Of a stretch of DNA of 64,000 nucleotides, positions 1-49,567 are shown in pieces. Positions within the stretch are counted from its first letter, which is position 1; each line of letters opens with the position of its first letter. Under the pieces are notes generated by a model. That model worked only from the letters and a program-made list of their open reading frames with translations. It did no database searches and was not told the origin of the DNA. Both the position numbers and the translations under genes were made by a program. The stretch spans positions 88,214,697 to 88,278,696 of the forward strand of contig NC_068359.1 in the NCBI RefSeq assembly GCF_020536995.1. Reading direction: 5' to 3'. Source of the DNA: Dreissena polymorpha. Taxonomy: Eukaryota > Mollusca > Bivalvia > Myida > Dreissenidae.

Positions 1-1866
1 AGGCACCCACACCTAAAGCGTTCTAACATAGTCGTCATGGTGCGACCACGGCGCGTTTACAGCGCTCTAGAAGTCCCCATGGCGTGTTAACGGTCATCTA
101 ACAGCGCTCTTTCTAGCGCTCCGTGCAAATGCCGAGTTCAACATGTTAAAATGATCGCCGTGACCTGGCGGTCTGTGAATGGAACTGAGGCATAGGAATG
201 TTGCCATAACGTTGCGTGCCACTGCACAGGGCGCACATGGACGATCTGAATACTTTGCGGACGATGTCAGAACGCCGCAGAGGTGTGACTGATGTTAAGT
301 TCATAATAATAATTGCCAAGAAGATTTTTAGAATCCCTCTAAAGCTCTTTGTTTTAACAACTTTTAACTGTGTTTACATTCGCAGATTTTGCTTTAAACC
401 CTACTGTATTATTTTGCGTTGTTCTAGTTGCCATCCGTAGTAAAAAGTGTTCCATGATTTACGATCGTTTATTCAATGCTATTATAATACGCGGTGTTTC
501 TATTATTTTTCAATGATTTATTAGTAAGTCAATTTAGCGGCCATTGTGGGAAGATCACTAGGCCATCAATCAATTGCTCACGCGCCTGTTGTAAGCCTTT
601 CTGTGACAGTTGTTATGATTGGTTGATCGTAAAATTGTGACATGCCCCCTGACGATTTACACGTATATAGAGACTGTTTTGTGTTAGAAACGGACTAACA
701 AATATTGTGAAACACTGGTGCAGAAAATGAGGAAAGTTGAATATGAGAATTGTGATACAATTATTGCATAGACTATTGGATATACAATTATAGTTCTGTA
801 TTGTTTTTATAAAGAATACAACGTCAAATTCATTCTTGGCTGGATTCTGAATTTATTTAAGTAAGTATTATTCTTATAAGATAATTATTAGCTCTCAAGG
901 TAAGGTGATATAAAGTTATAAAAAAGCGTTTCCCAGTTTTAATATTTTATGAAATGAAATGGTATTTCTATCTCTATGGGTTGATTTACGCTGTTAAAAC
1001 TTACCTTTACCGAAAAACATACGAGTGCAATTGAAAAAAGACAAGAAGCAAAAGTGACTACAAATGTATATAAGTTTAAATGTCTTCAGTTAATGCAAGT
1101 AACTAAAGTAAGTTTTAATATACATTGTGTTGGACAACGGTCTAAAAATAAAGTCATGGTACTAGTTAAATTCAAAAAATTCTTCTATTGATGTCACGTT
1201 TATTTATAAAAACAAACAAATAATATGTATAATGTTTAAATTAAGTGTTTCTTTTTTATATAAATCTTTTATCGTTTTGTGTATCAATTATGCTCCCCAA
1301 ATTTAATATTCAGCTGGACGAACACAGATGTATGCCGCAACACACATGCTTGTCTTGTTGCTGCACAGCTTCTTCATATAAAAATACCACAGCTCACACT
1401 TTAAATTATAACGCTTAGCTTAAAAAGCTACAAAAAACTCGCGTTGCGATGATTTATAATTCATAAATACGTTCAACAATGTAAAACATGACAGTTTTTG
1501 TTGTCTTGATCGTAACTCACAAGATATATTGCGATCTCATTTTTGTATAAAAAATGACTCAAACCGCTACGAATTGTTTTTGGAACATTAATGTCAACAT
1601 TTATAACCAATTGTTTTATGCAAACCCTGCGAGCGTTTACGTAATTTTAATAGAATAAACGTATTCTTACGACTATCATGCATATAAATTGAGAACATAG
1701 ATGGCTTTGCACGCGTTGTCCTCATTATAAAACAATGTTAACAATCTTAACGAATAAAATAGTATTGAGTTTGCGTAAGACAAACATGCATAGTAAATGA
1801 GCCCAATGAGTATGAGCCTTAAGAGCAAGGTGTTCATAATAATTAACATTGCATAATATTTTAGCA
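1..1866. other. intergenic, no gene seen
   Basis: AT-rich sequence without a convincing coding frame, RNA gene or repeat array. Short open frames here lack family motifs. It lies upstream of the CAP-domain gene and may contain its distal promoter, but no core promoter element could be assigned. Confidence 0.6.
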
Positions 1867-1867
1867 G

Positions 1868-2275
1868 TGCTTTGTAAAAAGGGGGTTTAATGCATGAGCG
1901 AAAAGTGTCGTCCCACATTAGCCTGTGCAGTCCTTACAAGCTGATCAGGGGCGACACTTTCCGCCTGAACTGGATTTTTGCTAAGTAGAGACTTTGTTAG
2001 AACATGAAAATATCATAAAAGCGGACTGCACAAGCTAATCTGGGACGACACTTTACGCACATCTATTAACCCTTTCTGTGAGGGAACCGACGTTTGAAGG
2101 CCTGTGCAAACAGTTTGGATCCAGATGAGACGCCAAACTGTTTGCTATTCTGATAGTATTCTTTGAAACAAATCGAAGAAAATGCTAATTTTAGAAATTT
2201 AGCAGACAACACTTTAGCAGACGACAAATTTCCCAGCATGCCAAGGGTTAAACCCCTTTTTTACAGATCATTGTT
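1868..2275. mobile_element. palindromic dreissenid-type MITE, interrupted copy
   Basis: This has the recurring arrangement of this repeat: a GGGGTTTAATGCAT-type left end, a GTGTCGTCCC/GGGACGACAC hairpin around AGCCTGTGCAGTCC, and a second half ending in GACACTTTACGCACA. The right end is split by a TTAA-flanked element (2070..2247) and resumes at about 2252 with AACCCCTTTTTTACAG. It belongs to the subfamily with long T/A ends (GTGAAAAAGGGG type). Confidence 0.75.
2070..2247. mobile_element. piggyBac-like MITE (family B), nested
   Basis: The 178-bp insert is flanked by TTAA on both sides (2066..2069 and 2248..2251). Its ends are CCCTTT and AAGGG, the CCC/GGG termini typical of piggyBac elements. 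It shares its interior with 22847..23051, including GGATCCAGATGAGACGC and CAGACGACAAATTTCCCAGC. Removing it and one TTAA restores the right end of the surrounding palindromic MITE, so this is a nested insertion. It has no coding capacity. Confidence 0.75.
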
Positions 2276-2424
2276 CATTTGTGTTTTTTGTTTACTAAAA
2301 TATTTTCAGATTATTCAGCTACTCCTATCAAAATCAACTGGTCACAGTTTTAAGGTCTGAAAAATCGGACCGTTTTACCGCAAGTGGACGCCCTACAACA
2401 GTCACTGAAAGACCGGCCCTGACG

Positions 2425-39762
<37,338 letters not shown>

Positions 39763-40500
39763 TCTATTAAAGCTTTAAGATACAATTGTCAGGGGGTTTA
39801 GATTGTTTGTAATGTTTGGACTGAAAAGGGATTGAATGTCAAGTTGAAGGTTCTGACTAGTAGGAAAGTCTTGTAATTTTTTGTAGTAAATTAAACTCAG
39901 CAATTTATCCGAGGCCTAGCACGTTGACGAGAACGAAGAAACATTGTTATTTTGAGTGCACAAAATTCTCGCAGAAGTGAAACAAGTTTTGCAGCATACC
40001 TCTTTTTTTATGTGTGCCTTGCTGAAACTGTCCGGGTCTGATGCCAACAAACAGTGTAGACGAACACCGAAGAGCGTCTTGAACTAAAGAGCCTCGTTCG
40101 GTAAAATTTGGTTATGAATGTGAAAGATTAGCACTTTCTGTCTGCGATGGATTCTCTTTTATAAGAGACTTCCTTGACACTTTACACACGTGCACTAAGA
40201 CAAGTCTTCCCAGAGGGGGCTCGAATGCCACTACGAAAACGTTTGTCACGCTTGGGGATTCGTTCACATTTCTACCAACATGTTTCCGACGTAGATTGTT
40301 AATGAAAATAAAATTATTGCAGAATGCGCAGAAAGGAGATAAGTTACAAAGTTGATTATTTGTGTTTGTAGTGGAAACTATTATATTATTGCTGTAAATA
40401 TTTGATTTTGTATTAATGTTTTATTTTAATTTTATATAGTATGTATTTATTATTCGTCCAGATGTGTTTAAAGTGTGAATAAATTTATTTGACATTAAGA
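39763..40500 (+). other. probable 3' UTR of the CAP gene
   Basis: Downstream of the stop. A decayed MITE remnant lies at about 40090..40215. The best polyadenylation hexamer is at 40478. Confidence 0.5.
40478..40483 (+). terminator. polyadenylation signal AATAAA
   Basis: Canonical hexamer about 715 bases after the CAP stop codon, followed by T-rich sequence. Other candidates lie nearer the stop. Confidence 0.45.
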
Positions 40501-40843
40501 TTTCTAGTTATAAATTATTTAAGTTGTATACAGATTTTATGAGTGTAAGGAGGTGCAGTTAGCTGTGTTTATTTTTCAATATAAAATCTTACATGGAGAC
40601 AAGAAAAAATATGCGTATGGAAGACAATAATCAGCAGTCCATACAGCATATCATACATGCACATTTTGAAGTCCCAAAACGTGCAACTGGTCTTAAATAG
40701 GACTTCACTTTGTATAAAGCCAGACCAATATTTAATAGGATGCTATGGCGTTATGGAAATAGTGATTTACTGGCGACCTTGAGGTCACGGGTTCAGTCAG
40801 AACACACTGCGTTCACAAACATTTTTTAATATTTTTTTTAAAG
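40501..40843. other. intergenic, nothing recognised
   Basis: AT-rich, no gene. Confidence 0.6.
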
Positions 40844-40844
40844 A

Positions 40845-41300
40845 GCCTCGCTCTTAGTAAAACGGGGTTTAATGCATAGGTGTAAAGTTGTCTTGTTCTG
40901 AAAAAATTGGGCATAATGCATGTGCGTAAAGTGTCGTCCCAGATTAGCCTGTGCAGTTCGCTTAGGCTAATCAGGGACGACACTTTCCGCTTTTATGGTA
41001 TTTTTAGTTTCAAGTAAGTCCCTCCTTGCCGAAAATCAAGTTTAGGCGGAAATTGTCGTCCCTGATTAGCCTGTGCGGACTGCACAGGCTAATCTGGGAT
41101 GACACTTTACGCACATGCATCATGCCCAGTTTTCTCAGAACGCGGCTCAAAGTGTTTACCCAGATTGGCCTGTGCAGTCCACACAAGCTCATCACGGACG
41201 ACGCTTTCCGCTTCGTTGGAATGTTCCGTTTTAAGACTTATAAACAAAATCAAGTCTGGGCGAAAAGTGTCGTCCTATATAAGCCTGTACGGACTGGAAA
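40845..41300. mobile_element. palindromic MITE inserted in another palindromic MITE
   Basis: Outer left end at 40845..40890 (GAGCCTCGCTCTTAGTAAAA to GTGTAAAGT), inner complete copy at 40893..41149 (TTGTTCTGAAAAAATTGGGC to CTCAGAACGCGGCTC), outer remainder from 41150 (CAGATTGGCCTGTGCAGTCC, ACGACGCTTTCCGC). The break is again just after the TAAAG of the outer TIR, as at 23164. Confidence 0.75.
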
Positions 41301-41363
41301 ATTATTGTTTGAGGTTGCTTTACACAAAGTCAGTTTGTATCCCTACGTGGTCGATTCGAAAGA

Positions 41364-41795
41364 AATGCCTATTTTTAAAGAGTCCCCTTAATCTTCTGGT
41401 TTAAAAGCAGTTGAGCGATCGCATTCATACGTGTTGTGGCTAATTCCTGTATCCTATGTGTGTCTGCAACATTTCGGCGCATTTCCTTGGGAACTATGTT
41501 AAATGAAGGAGGTTGGAATGCTTTTATAAAAGTACGGTGTGCTTGGTGAAATCTCACTGCCGAAACTCTGTTTTCCGAGGGTGCTAGAATTAGGGCGAAT
41601 TTTACTTTAAATTTTTAGAAGTTTGGAAAATGTATATATTTGACTGCCATTATCGGAAGACGAAAGATTTATCTGTAAAATGATATCCGACTTGCACAAT
41701 TTGATTTATATGAAATGCATGACAAATGCTTTTCACGTGGCAGTTTTATCATGGGACATAACGTGAATTGGAATAAGTGTAATCCAACCTTCAAC
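41364..41795. repeat. segmental duplication, copy 1
   Basis: Shares, in the same orientation, TATGTGTGTCTGCAACATTT, AAATCTCACTGCC and TAGGGCGAATTTTACTTT-type stretches with 42305..42680, diverged by substitutions and small indels. No coding capacity conserved. Confidence 0.75.
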
Positions 41796-42304
41796 AAAAC
41801 CAAGATACCGGGTCTTCAGGGCCCAATTTTTATTTTCTTGATTCCAGTACTTGTAGCTGGAAAAATAATACATGTATTTATAATATAATGTATGCATTTT
41901 CTACGATTTTTTAAGGAAACGTAATTTTGATGAAAAATGTTCTATAAAAGTATTGAACGCCGACTTTTGCGTCTTTGTGCACAATCGTTCGTGTTTAAAA
42001 ACATTCAACAAAATAAAAAAATCACTTCTGTCTTTGAATGATATAAAGTCTAAATGTGCTACTTATATCTTTGTCTATGAATTACAAGCCAATGTAGGAC
42101 GCCTTGCCTACGTAAGTCCAAGTACAGAAAACGCAAGCCGAATGGCTTATGACGTGTCATACTCAAATGCGTATTTGTGGGTATTTAAAGTTGTCAGAAA
42201 TTATGCATTTATTTAACAAATAGATAAATAATGATGAAGAGGAGTTTTTTTTTTACATTATCTCAGAACTTTGAGTTGTTTCTAACAGTTTGTTTTCTTC
42301 TTTG
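41796..42304. other. intergenic between the duplicated segments
   Basis: Includes an 87-codon open frame at 41953..42216 without recognisable features; not called. Confidence 0.5.
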
Positions 42305-42680
42305 GTCCAAAGTAGTGCCTATTTTTAAGAGTTCCATTTCTCTTCTTGTTTATAAGCAATTCAGAGATGTAACTCATGCTTTTTGAGTTTATTTCCTATA
42401 TCTTATGTGTGTCTGCAACATTTCGGACAATTTATTGGGGTATTATGAACGTTTGGGATACGTTTATTGAAGTACGGTGCATTTGTGGAAATCTCACTGC
42501 CAAAACCCTGTTTTCCGAGGATGCTATCATTTAGGCGAATTTTACTTTTCTTAAACTTGCGAACGGTATATTTTTAATGCATTTTTTGGAACAATACAAA
42601 TTTATCTTTAAATAATTCCGGACTTTTCAGTTTTATAAGGGGACCCTATGGAAATTGGAATTAGTGTTGTCCAACCGTTG
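42305..42680. repeat. segmental duplication, copy 2
   Basis: Second copy of 41364..41795, about 940 bases downstream. Followed by a short MITE right-end fragment (42672..42722). Confidence 0.75.
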
Positions 42681-42885
42681 ACGATACTCTACGCACATGC
42701 GTAAAGCCCAGTTTTACCAGAACGGATTCGAACTCTGGATCAGCAGACGATTTATTGCTTAAATCTCCGGAGGATTCCGGAGATAGCCGATGTATCACGC
42801 TTGAACGGATTCGGTATTGTAAATTCGTTCGATACAACAGTGCCCAATAAATTAGGCTTAAACAAACTACAGAGAATATGAACAT

Positions 42886-43144
42886 ATGAGGCGCGTTCTG
42901 AGAAATCTGGGCATAATGCATGTGCGTAAAGTGTCGTCCCAGATTTGCCTGTGCGGACTGCAGGGACGACACTTTCCGCTTTTATGGTATTTTTCGTTTA
43001 AAGGAAGTCTCTCTTCTACACGAAAATTCAGTTAAGACGGAAAGTGTCATCCCTGATTAGCCTGTGCGAACTACACAGACTAATCTGGGACGACACTTTA
43101 CGCACATGCATTATGCCCAGTTTTCTCAGAACACGACTCATATC
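42886..43144. mobile_element. palindromic dreissenid-type MITE, nearly full
   Basis: ATATGAGGCGCGTTCTGAG to CTCAGAACACGACTCATAT. The left inner hairpin is shortened by deletion (GCGGACTGCAGGGACGACAC). Confidence 0.85.
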
Positions 43145-43540
43145 ATCACATTATTGAACATATGAACATGAACTTTAAAAATACTGTTAGTGCACCAGAC
43201 ACAACAAACACTTAGTTGAATAAATACATCATCATATTTCAAACGTCAGAACACTTACATTATAAATTGGGCTCTAAAAGAATTTTGGCGTTTTTGCAAT
43301 ATAATAGTTGCTAAACTGTTGACATAAATATGTTATGGAAACAAGATAATACAAGACAGAACACGACAAGAAACTGGCGTAGTTACGTTTAATTAATTAT
43401 TTTCGCATGTCTGAGATGAATTTGACAAATGTTTTGACCTAATTATGGTTACATATTTACAACAGGTTGGTATGTTCGTTATGAACTGACAGTGATTAAT
43501 GGTAGTGGTAATGTTTCACCTTTATGTTCGCAGCAGAACT
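43145..43540. other. intergenic, nothing recognised
   Basis: AT-rich, no gene. Confidence 0.6.
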
Positions 43541-43543
43541 ATT

Positions 43544-43801
43544 GCGTCGAGTTTTGTGCAAAACTGGTCTTAATGTATGTGCCTGAAGCGGCATCCAAGA
43601 TAAGCCTGTGCCGTCCGCAGAGGCTAATCAGGAACGACATTTTCCTTTTTTTGATTTTCATGTTTTAAGGAAGTCTCTTTTAAAATATTATCAAGTCTAT
43701 GCGGAAAGTGTCGTCCCTGATTAGCCTGTACGAACTGCACCGGCTAATCAGGACCGACACTTAACACACGCATTAAATCTATTTTTCACAGAACAAGGCC
43801 C
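43544..43801. mobile_element. palindromic MITE, diverged copy
   Basis: GCGTCGAGTTTTGTGCAAAA at the left, CCGTCCGCAGAGGCTAATCA in the left hairpin, CACAGAACAAGGCCC at the right. Confidence 0.75.
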
Positions 43802-44984
43802 TATTGATAACTGAGCAGGCTACAAATCGCTAAATGCCAATAAAACATACACATCTGTTGTAATGTATTAACGCATTGATTTATTAAACGCGACGTGCAC
43901 ACACATTTGAACATAGGTATGTTTATACGTTTTAGAGTTTGTAACATGCGCTTTTCTATGTTAATCAGGTATTAAAGCTTTACCTTATGTTCATATTACA
44001 AGTGTATTTTAAACCATTTTGATCTTATTTATTGAATATTCTTTAACCAATCGCATGACTTTTTGTAAAAATTACGTCACCCATCTACAAATTTCGTCAC
44101 TTTTGTTGATTTTATGATTTATTTAAAGCTTTGTTATATTAAGAAGGATTGTTTTGCTTTGGATAAGCTTAAGATAGAATAAGCCTAAATTTGAAACCGT
44201 TTGCCATCCTTCACACTTCGAACAGGCTAGGAAATTTCTGACAATAATTGTTACTTATTGGAAAAGGTTTCTTGTAAAATAATATAAATAAAAAAACCGT
44301 TGTATTTTCATTTTTTATTGTAAACGTCATATTTGAAAGACATTATTTTATATGCCCTCTTTCTACCTTAAAATCAGACGCGCTGAAAGCTCCTCATTAT
44401 TGGGGCCGCTGGTAGCGTGGTTGCGGGAGGAGTTCGCCCTCTTTACAAATATTTGTTCAACGGTCGATGTAAAACACGGCTTTTCCTGCCTTTGTGGTAT
44501 TTCTGTATTTAATTTTAAATAATAAAAATCTAACTAGTGGCGTATTACTTTCAATAAAAGAACGTTATCGAGTAAATTCATTTGTAATTTTTAGTCAACG
44601 CTAATTCGTGTGAAGAGTTCTCGGGCCAGGCCGTTTAAAAAAAACTTTACAAAAGGATTGTTACAAATGTAAGCACAGCCGCTTCCACCATATCTTGCTT
44701 ACGGTTTCTCCTTATTTAAACACTAAACTCGAGTTATGTTTTAACTTATTTATGCTGATACAGTTTAGGCAAAACTACTTTAAGACAAATATACATATCA
44801 TGTGCAAAAAAGAATCATGTTATATGACCAACATTAAACGCTCTTATATACATTGAATCACGTGATACAAATGTAAAATGAAATATTGTCATAGTTTCAT
44901 TTAAAATTGCGTCAAAAAGCGAAAACACTATTTAAACGATAGTTTGTATTATTTAATTATTCCCCTGAGCTTTTATAGACTTTT
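43802..44984. other. intergenic, nothing recognised
   Basis: AT-rich, no gene. Confidence 0.6.
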
Positions 44985-45388
44985 CCTTTAACACATAATA
45001 AGTTAATAACACGATGTGCAATCGAAAATACATCGCAAAAATAGGTGACATAACGATATACACACTATAAATAACGAAAGTAGATCTATCATTTTATATA
45101 TAAAATATATATAATTCACTACGCATGCACAATTTGCATTCCTGGGTTTACCACTTAACGATGATGATCAATCTCCTTGCGTTATTTATATTTAACTGGT
45201 AGACATACCCAGTAAAATGTTATTACCGAATATACTGAAAATATGAAAACTTTACAAATTTTATCAAGCAATGTAATATACCAGTCGTGATTTTTTAATC
45301 AATATAAAGTTATACATGTAATTGTAAAAAAATACGGTTTTTTAGAACTTTTATTTTTTCGTCATTCGTGGTTGACGGTCCCTTTAAG
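44985..45388. mobile_element. TIR element, GGGACNGTCAACCA family, truncated
   Basis: The right end GTGGTTGACGGTCCCTTTAAG matches the TIR of 58213..58754, and the interior aligns with it in reverse orientation (CATTCCTGGGTTTACCAC, TTGCGTTATTTAT, GGTAGACATACCCA). The opposite end is missing. Confidence 0.7.
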
Positions 45389-46394
45389 GCAAACGCCGAA
45401 GCGGACCATAAACCATCAGGTTAAATGGTGATAATTGACCTTTCAATCAGATTTTTTTCAAATACTGTTTTAAGCGAAATATTTAAAATAACACTGACAC
45501 CAGCAGTTACGACATTTGTCCGAATCAACATGTCTTCTTTTGGAACGGTTATTGTGATTGTTTCGTATTCCTTATTTGTTTTGTGCAAATATTATGCCTT
45601 TAATACCTTTCTTTTGAGTTATAGCCAAGGCAAAATATATTTGACTTTTGTGGTTACCTCGTTTTCGATTGGTTTAATGTTGTTATTTATTCAAGAGAAT
45701 TGCTTCAACTGCGAATGGTAGAATTATGACATTATCTTATATGATATAATGCTGAATAATTGAACAGAAAATTGTGAAGGTGATCCAAATCAGGGAGTAT
45801 CTTTTAATTATAGCTTTATTATAAAGTGAAGCCCGAATGCGACAAACACAACTTTCATTCAGTACTTCAAAAGCAGATAACAATTCTACAAACACATGAA
45901 ACGACTGATTGGAATCGTTTCAAGTCGGGCATTTAACAGCTGTGATATCAATAAAGCCATATATAGAAGATATTCCGCCGACAAAAGTCGTATTAAAATA
46001 ATATATTACCGCATGTATTTGTATTAAAATGTGTGTAGTAAAACGAGATCAGCAGATTATGAATTAAAATGTATGGCGGTAAACGTTTTCAAAAAATGTG
46101 TGCAGCGTCCCAAAGCCAATGATGGCAGATAGGCAAAAATATACAATAATAAGTTATATGACAAGGTTTAGTAAAACGCACAACAACATAATTTTTATGC
46201 AAGATTTGATAGTTGCTGGCTATAAGAAATAAAACGTATGCATACAAATACAGCACAGTGTAAACTGTATGGTTGTAGCTGCTAGAAGTTTGGCCGACAC
46301 TACACTTTTTTTTTTAATTTAGTTGTACGTTGTTGTTTTTTTGTTTTTTGTTTGTTTTTAAACCTATTTACTCAAGCTAGATTGCATAACAAGC
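45389..46394. other. intergenic, nothing firm
   Basis: A 98-codon hydrophobic open frame (45425..45721) has no family match and AT-rich composition like its surroundings; not called. Confidence 0.5.
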
Positions 46395-46537
46395 CTAAGG
46401 CTTATCTGAAACGCTCTCGAGTCCGTTTTCTTGGTTTCTATGGGGGAGATCTAAAGAAAGCTCCTACAGTGGGAATCGAACCCGGGACCTACCGATCGCT
46501 AGGCGGACACCATATCCGCAACGCCACGGCGACCTTA
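46395..46537 (-). mobile_element. tRNA-derived SINE
   Basis: Minus strand: TCGCCGTGGCGTTGCGGATA as the tRNA-like head, GGTCCCGGGTTCGATTCCCA as B box, tail AACGGACTCGAGAGCGTTTC then AGATAAGCCTTAGGCTTG. Same family as 29758..29930 and better preserved. Confidence 0.7.
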
Positions 46538-47606
46538 ATACGTTTTAAGCAAATATAGTCAAAGTGGATAAGCAATCTATGTCTAAATTTATAACTGTTT
46601 ACAGTTAAAAATCTAGAAAATAATAAAGTGAAAGCAGTCAGAATTTACAACGCATCTCGTTAAACTATTAATATGTTGTGAGCACTAGTGAAATAAAACT
46701 GAGGCATTTATGATTCCAACCCATAAACCGGACACAAACATGTTCCTTCACTTTATCCATATAAGACAAATGCAGAACCTTCAAGTGCCCTCTGTGAACT
46801 TGATCTTGTAGCGAGCAACATTGCTGTAGCACACGTTACGTGGTCTTGATATGGTTATACTTTGTGCTATTTTTTAGAAATAATTGTGCACGACAAAGTT
46901 ATTTGCTGGGCAAAGTTTATTAAGAATGCACGTAAAAACACACATGCACACGCACACGAACATGAACGCACGGACGTACACACAAATGTACAATTACATA
47001 CACAAATACAGGGACAGTGGGTACAGTATATGTCCTTAGACAGATTGAAGAGTAATAAAATAAAATAATCGCTCTTCGCCAATGATAATTTTAGTACTAT
47101 AATAAGAAATGAACGATTTACTGCTTGAGGTACATTCTTTGGTTGGATAACATAATGTTGCAAACTTATGATCGATTCAATTCATCCAATCGTTAGATTA
47201 TTTGAGTAACATATGTAATCGACTCAAACGTTAAAAGAGTCGAAACAAAAGGGTAAGATATTGCCGCTTCGTCGCATAAAGAAGACACCACCGCATTAAA
47301 ACCAACACAGAAGACGTCCGTGTGAGTGATACATGTAAGCCGGAAAGTTCTGCAAGAGTGCGCACACTCACAACATTTATATAGCCAATGGATGCAATCG
47401 AAAAACTCGTACCAATTAACCAATTAATCAATACTACACAAAATGACATCATGCCATTCTTAAAAAGCAACAACTAACGAATAAATAACAAGTATTGTGT
47501 ACTATTTCTGTGATGTGTATATTATTCCTATTTATGTTTTGTATCGTATTGCTGTTTCTTATATGTACCCGTAAATGTGCTTCGTAAAAACGAGCATAAA
47601 CGAGAT
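46538..47606. other. intergenic; CA-rich stretch
   Basis: An interrupted ACAC/CACG-rich tract at about 46935..47015. No gene recognised. Confidence 0.6.
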
Positions 47607-48224
47607 CAGGGTTCAGGATCACGTGACTTAGTGGGGTTCACAATTACAAGTTAATGGATGTTAACATACTGGTTAGTGTTTTTTTTTCTCTTCATATAAC
47701 TTTTTAAAACGATTTTTCTTAAGAATTTGAACTGATGAATAAAAGACAGTTTATGATGCTGCTTATGAATTCTGAATACTTCCGAATTACTTTATTTAAT
47801 AAGCCTGTGTTCTTTGCAAAAACATTCAATATGTACAGCATTCATGTAAACGTAAACGGTTATGGTGAAATTGTTGCAACGATAACAGACTTATACAAGG
47901 ATTTATTCTTAAAGTAAAATACATTCTCAAATTAACGAATATTTCGCAAAAAATATCGTAAAATAAAGTTAACCCATAAAAAAATTGTTTTATGTGTTAA
48001 CTTCATTTTTGGAAAAAGTGTATGAACTATTCGTTGATTTTGGGCTTTTAAATCTTAAGATATCGACACAAACAGCAAGAATAACTGTCTTTTACACTCA
48101 AACAATGTTTGTAAATGCATTTCAATAACTTGAGATATTTGCAAAAAAATAATTTAAACGGTGTGCTTACAGTCTGGCCATGCCGTTTGTAAACTCCTGT
48201 GAACCCCTATGACCCTGCAACCTG
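47607..48224. mobile_element. TIR element, CAGGGTKCAGGATC family
   Basis: Left end CAGGGTTCAGGATC, right end GACCCTGCAACCTG (inverted, imperfect), 618 bp. It contains AAGATATCGACACAAA and AACTTGAGATATTTGCAAA, shared with 62700..63051 and, inverted, with 27587..28052. Confidence 0.6.
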
Positions 48225-48421
48225 ATATACAATTTTAATAATTTAATAAAAAATTTAATAACAATGATATTTGTTTGATGTATGTGTAACTGCTTTTAAA
48301 TACTTATTTATGACATAAATAAAATAAAATAAAAGTAAATATTGGTTCTTATTCATTTAAAGGCAGAAAACAGGATAGGGTTGAGGCAGTTTGAATAACA
48401 TTCCACTGAAGATGCAAATCT
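48225..48421. other. intergenic, nothing recognised
   Basis: AT-rich. Confidence 0.5.
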
Positions 48422-48582
48422 GGGGGCCGTTTCATCAACAATTACGTATTTTTATACGATCGTAAATTATGTATCGAGATTAATGTAGATTTGCTTGATG
48501 AAACGCGATTTCATTGAAACATCGTAATTTATGTAAATCGTAATTTACAACTAGTCGTAAATCGTTGATGAAACGGCTCCCT
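48422..48582. mobile_element. small TIR/fold-back element (GGGGCCGTTTCATCAAC)
   Basis: GGGGGCCGTTTCATCAAC at the left and GTTGATGAAACGGCTCCC at the right enclose about 160 bp with internal complementary TACGATCGTAAATT-type sequences. I recall similar ends being widespread in molluscs. Confidence 0.7.
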
Positions 48583-49567
48583 GTTGCTGACTAATGTAAT
48601 ACAACACATAGTTATAGAGACCATTTGGCTCTAACTATTCTTGTTGGTTCCCGCGAATGTGAGCCATCAGGTTTCGTCTGCATAAGGGATATACAAAACC
48701 ACTGTGACCTTGACTTTTAGCAATCGACATGGTTGTAACATGCGACATGTGGTGTAAATACGATATTCACGTGTGCCTAAATTTCGTTCTAAGCAAGTTG
48801 CATGATGATTGGTTAAAATGTTGTTACTTTCTTGTTAACAATTTTTGCAATAAATCATCACAATAAAATCTATAGTGTTTTAAATGCACTGGAACCATTT
48901 TAAAATTTGGCTTGCATATTAAAAGTACAAAATAATAAACTTTGCAAGTTTGTATGCTGATTCGCAAACAATCTGACTTCAAAAATAGTATTCATACATT
49001 TTACATTGACATACAGACCTAGTTTTTGACACCATATGACCGAGCTTAGAACAAAGCTGAGAAATCATGTGTACACAATTGCATGTAAATTGTTAAGACC
49101 ACTTTTTTACGTTTGGTCAATATTGCAGCATCTAGAGTGAAAACAATGGACAAGTTATAAGCCGCTATGACATCCACACACAAACACACGCACGAATCCA
49201 CGCAGGAACACACACACGCGGTCGCACATAAATACGCATGTAAACACACACGCAAGCGCGCACGCAAGCACGCACGCACACCCGCACACGCACTCGCGCC
49301 AGCATAAACAAATACATACAGGGGTAGCACTTTCATCCCTTATCATAAAAATAAATAATACGTGTTTACCAATCATAATTTGTAGTCATATCAATAGAAA
49401 TAAACAAATTTACCGCCTATTTTTACTTCACGAACAGCTATTACCTTGCGTTTGGAACGACCCTCGAATTGCATTACAAGCACATACAGTGTACTATGCG
49501 CATCAGCGAAGAGAGCGCTAGTCTCAGTCAAGGCGGCAAATTGTGAGCACGCAAGTAAAGCACAACT
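48583..49567. other. 5' flank of the SLC5 gene; CA/CG-rich tract
   Basis: An ACACACGC-rich low-complexity tract at about 49170..49310. The region next to the start codon presumably holds the promoter, but no core element was identified. Confidence 0.5.

Noticed and set aside
216-440. 74-codon open frame at the left edge
   Set aside because: No domain, composition as in flanks.
41026-41391. Open frames with LISLCGLHRLIWDD-type peptide, seen at several loci
   Set aside because: They are translations of the palindromic MITE; the same peptide arises wherever the repeat is, so they are not genes.
45425-45721. 98-codon hydrophobic open frame
   Set aside because: AT-rich like its surroundings, no family match, no promoter or polyA context; chance open frame is likely.
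46395-46537. tRNA-like sequence considered as a real tRNA gene
   Set aside because: The acceptor stem does not pair and the same sequence with a common tail recurs at 29758; a SINE explains it better. The tRNA-Leu-like stretch at 29300..29390 also lacks a foldable acceptor stem.
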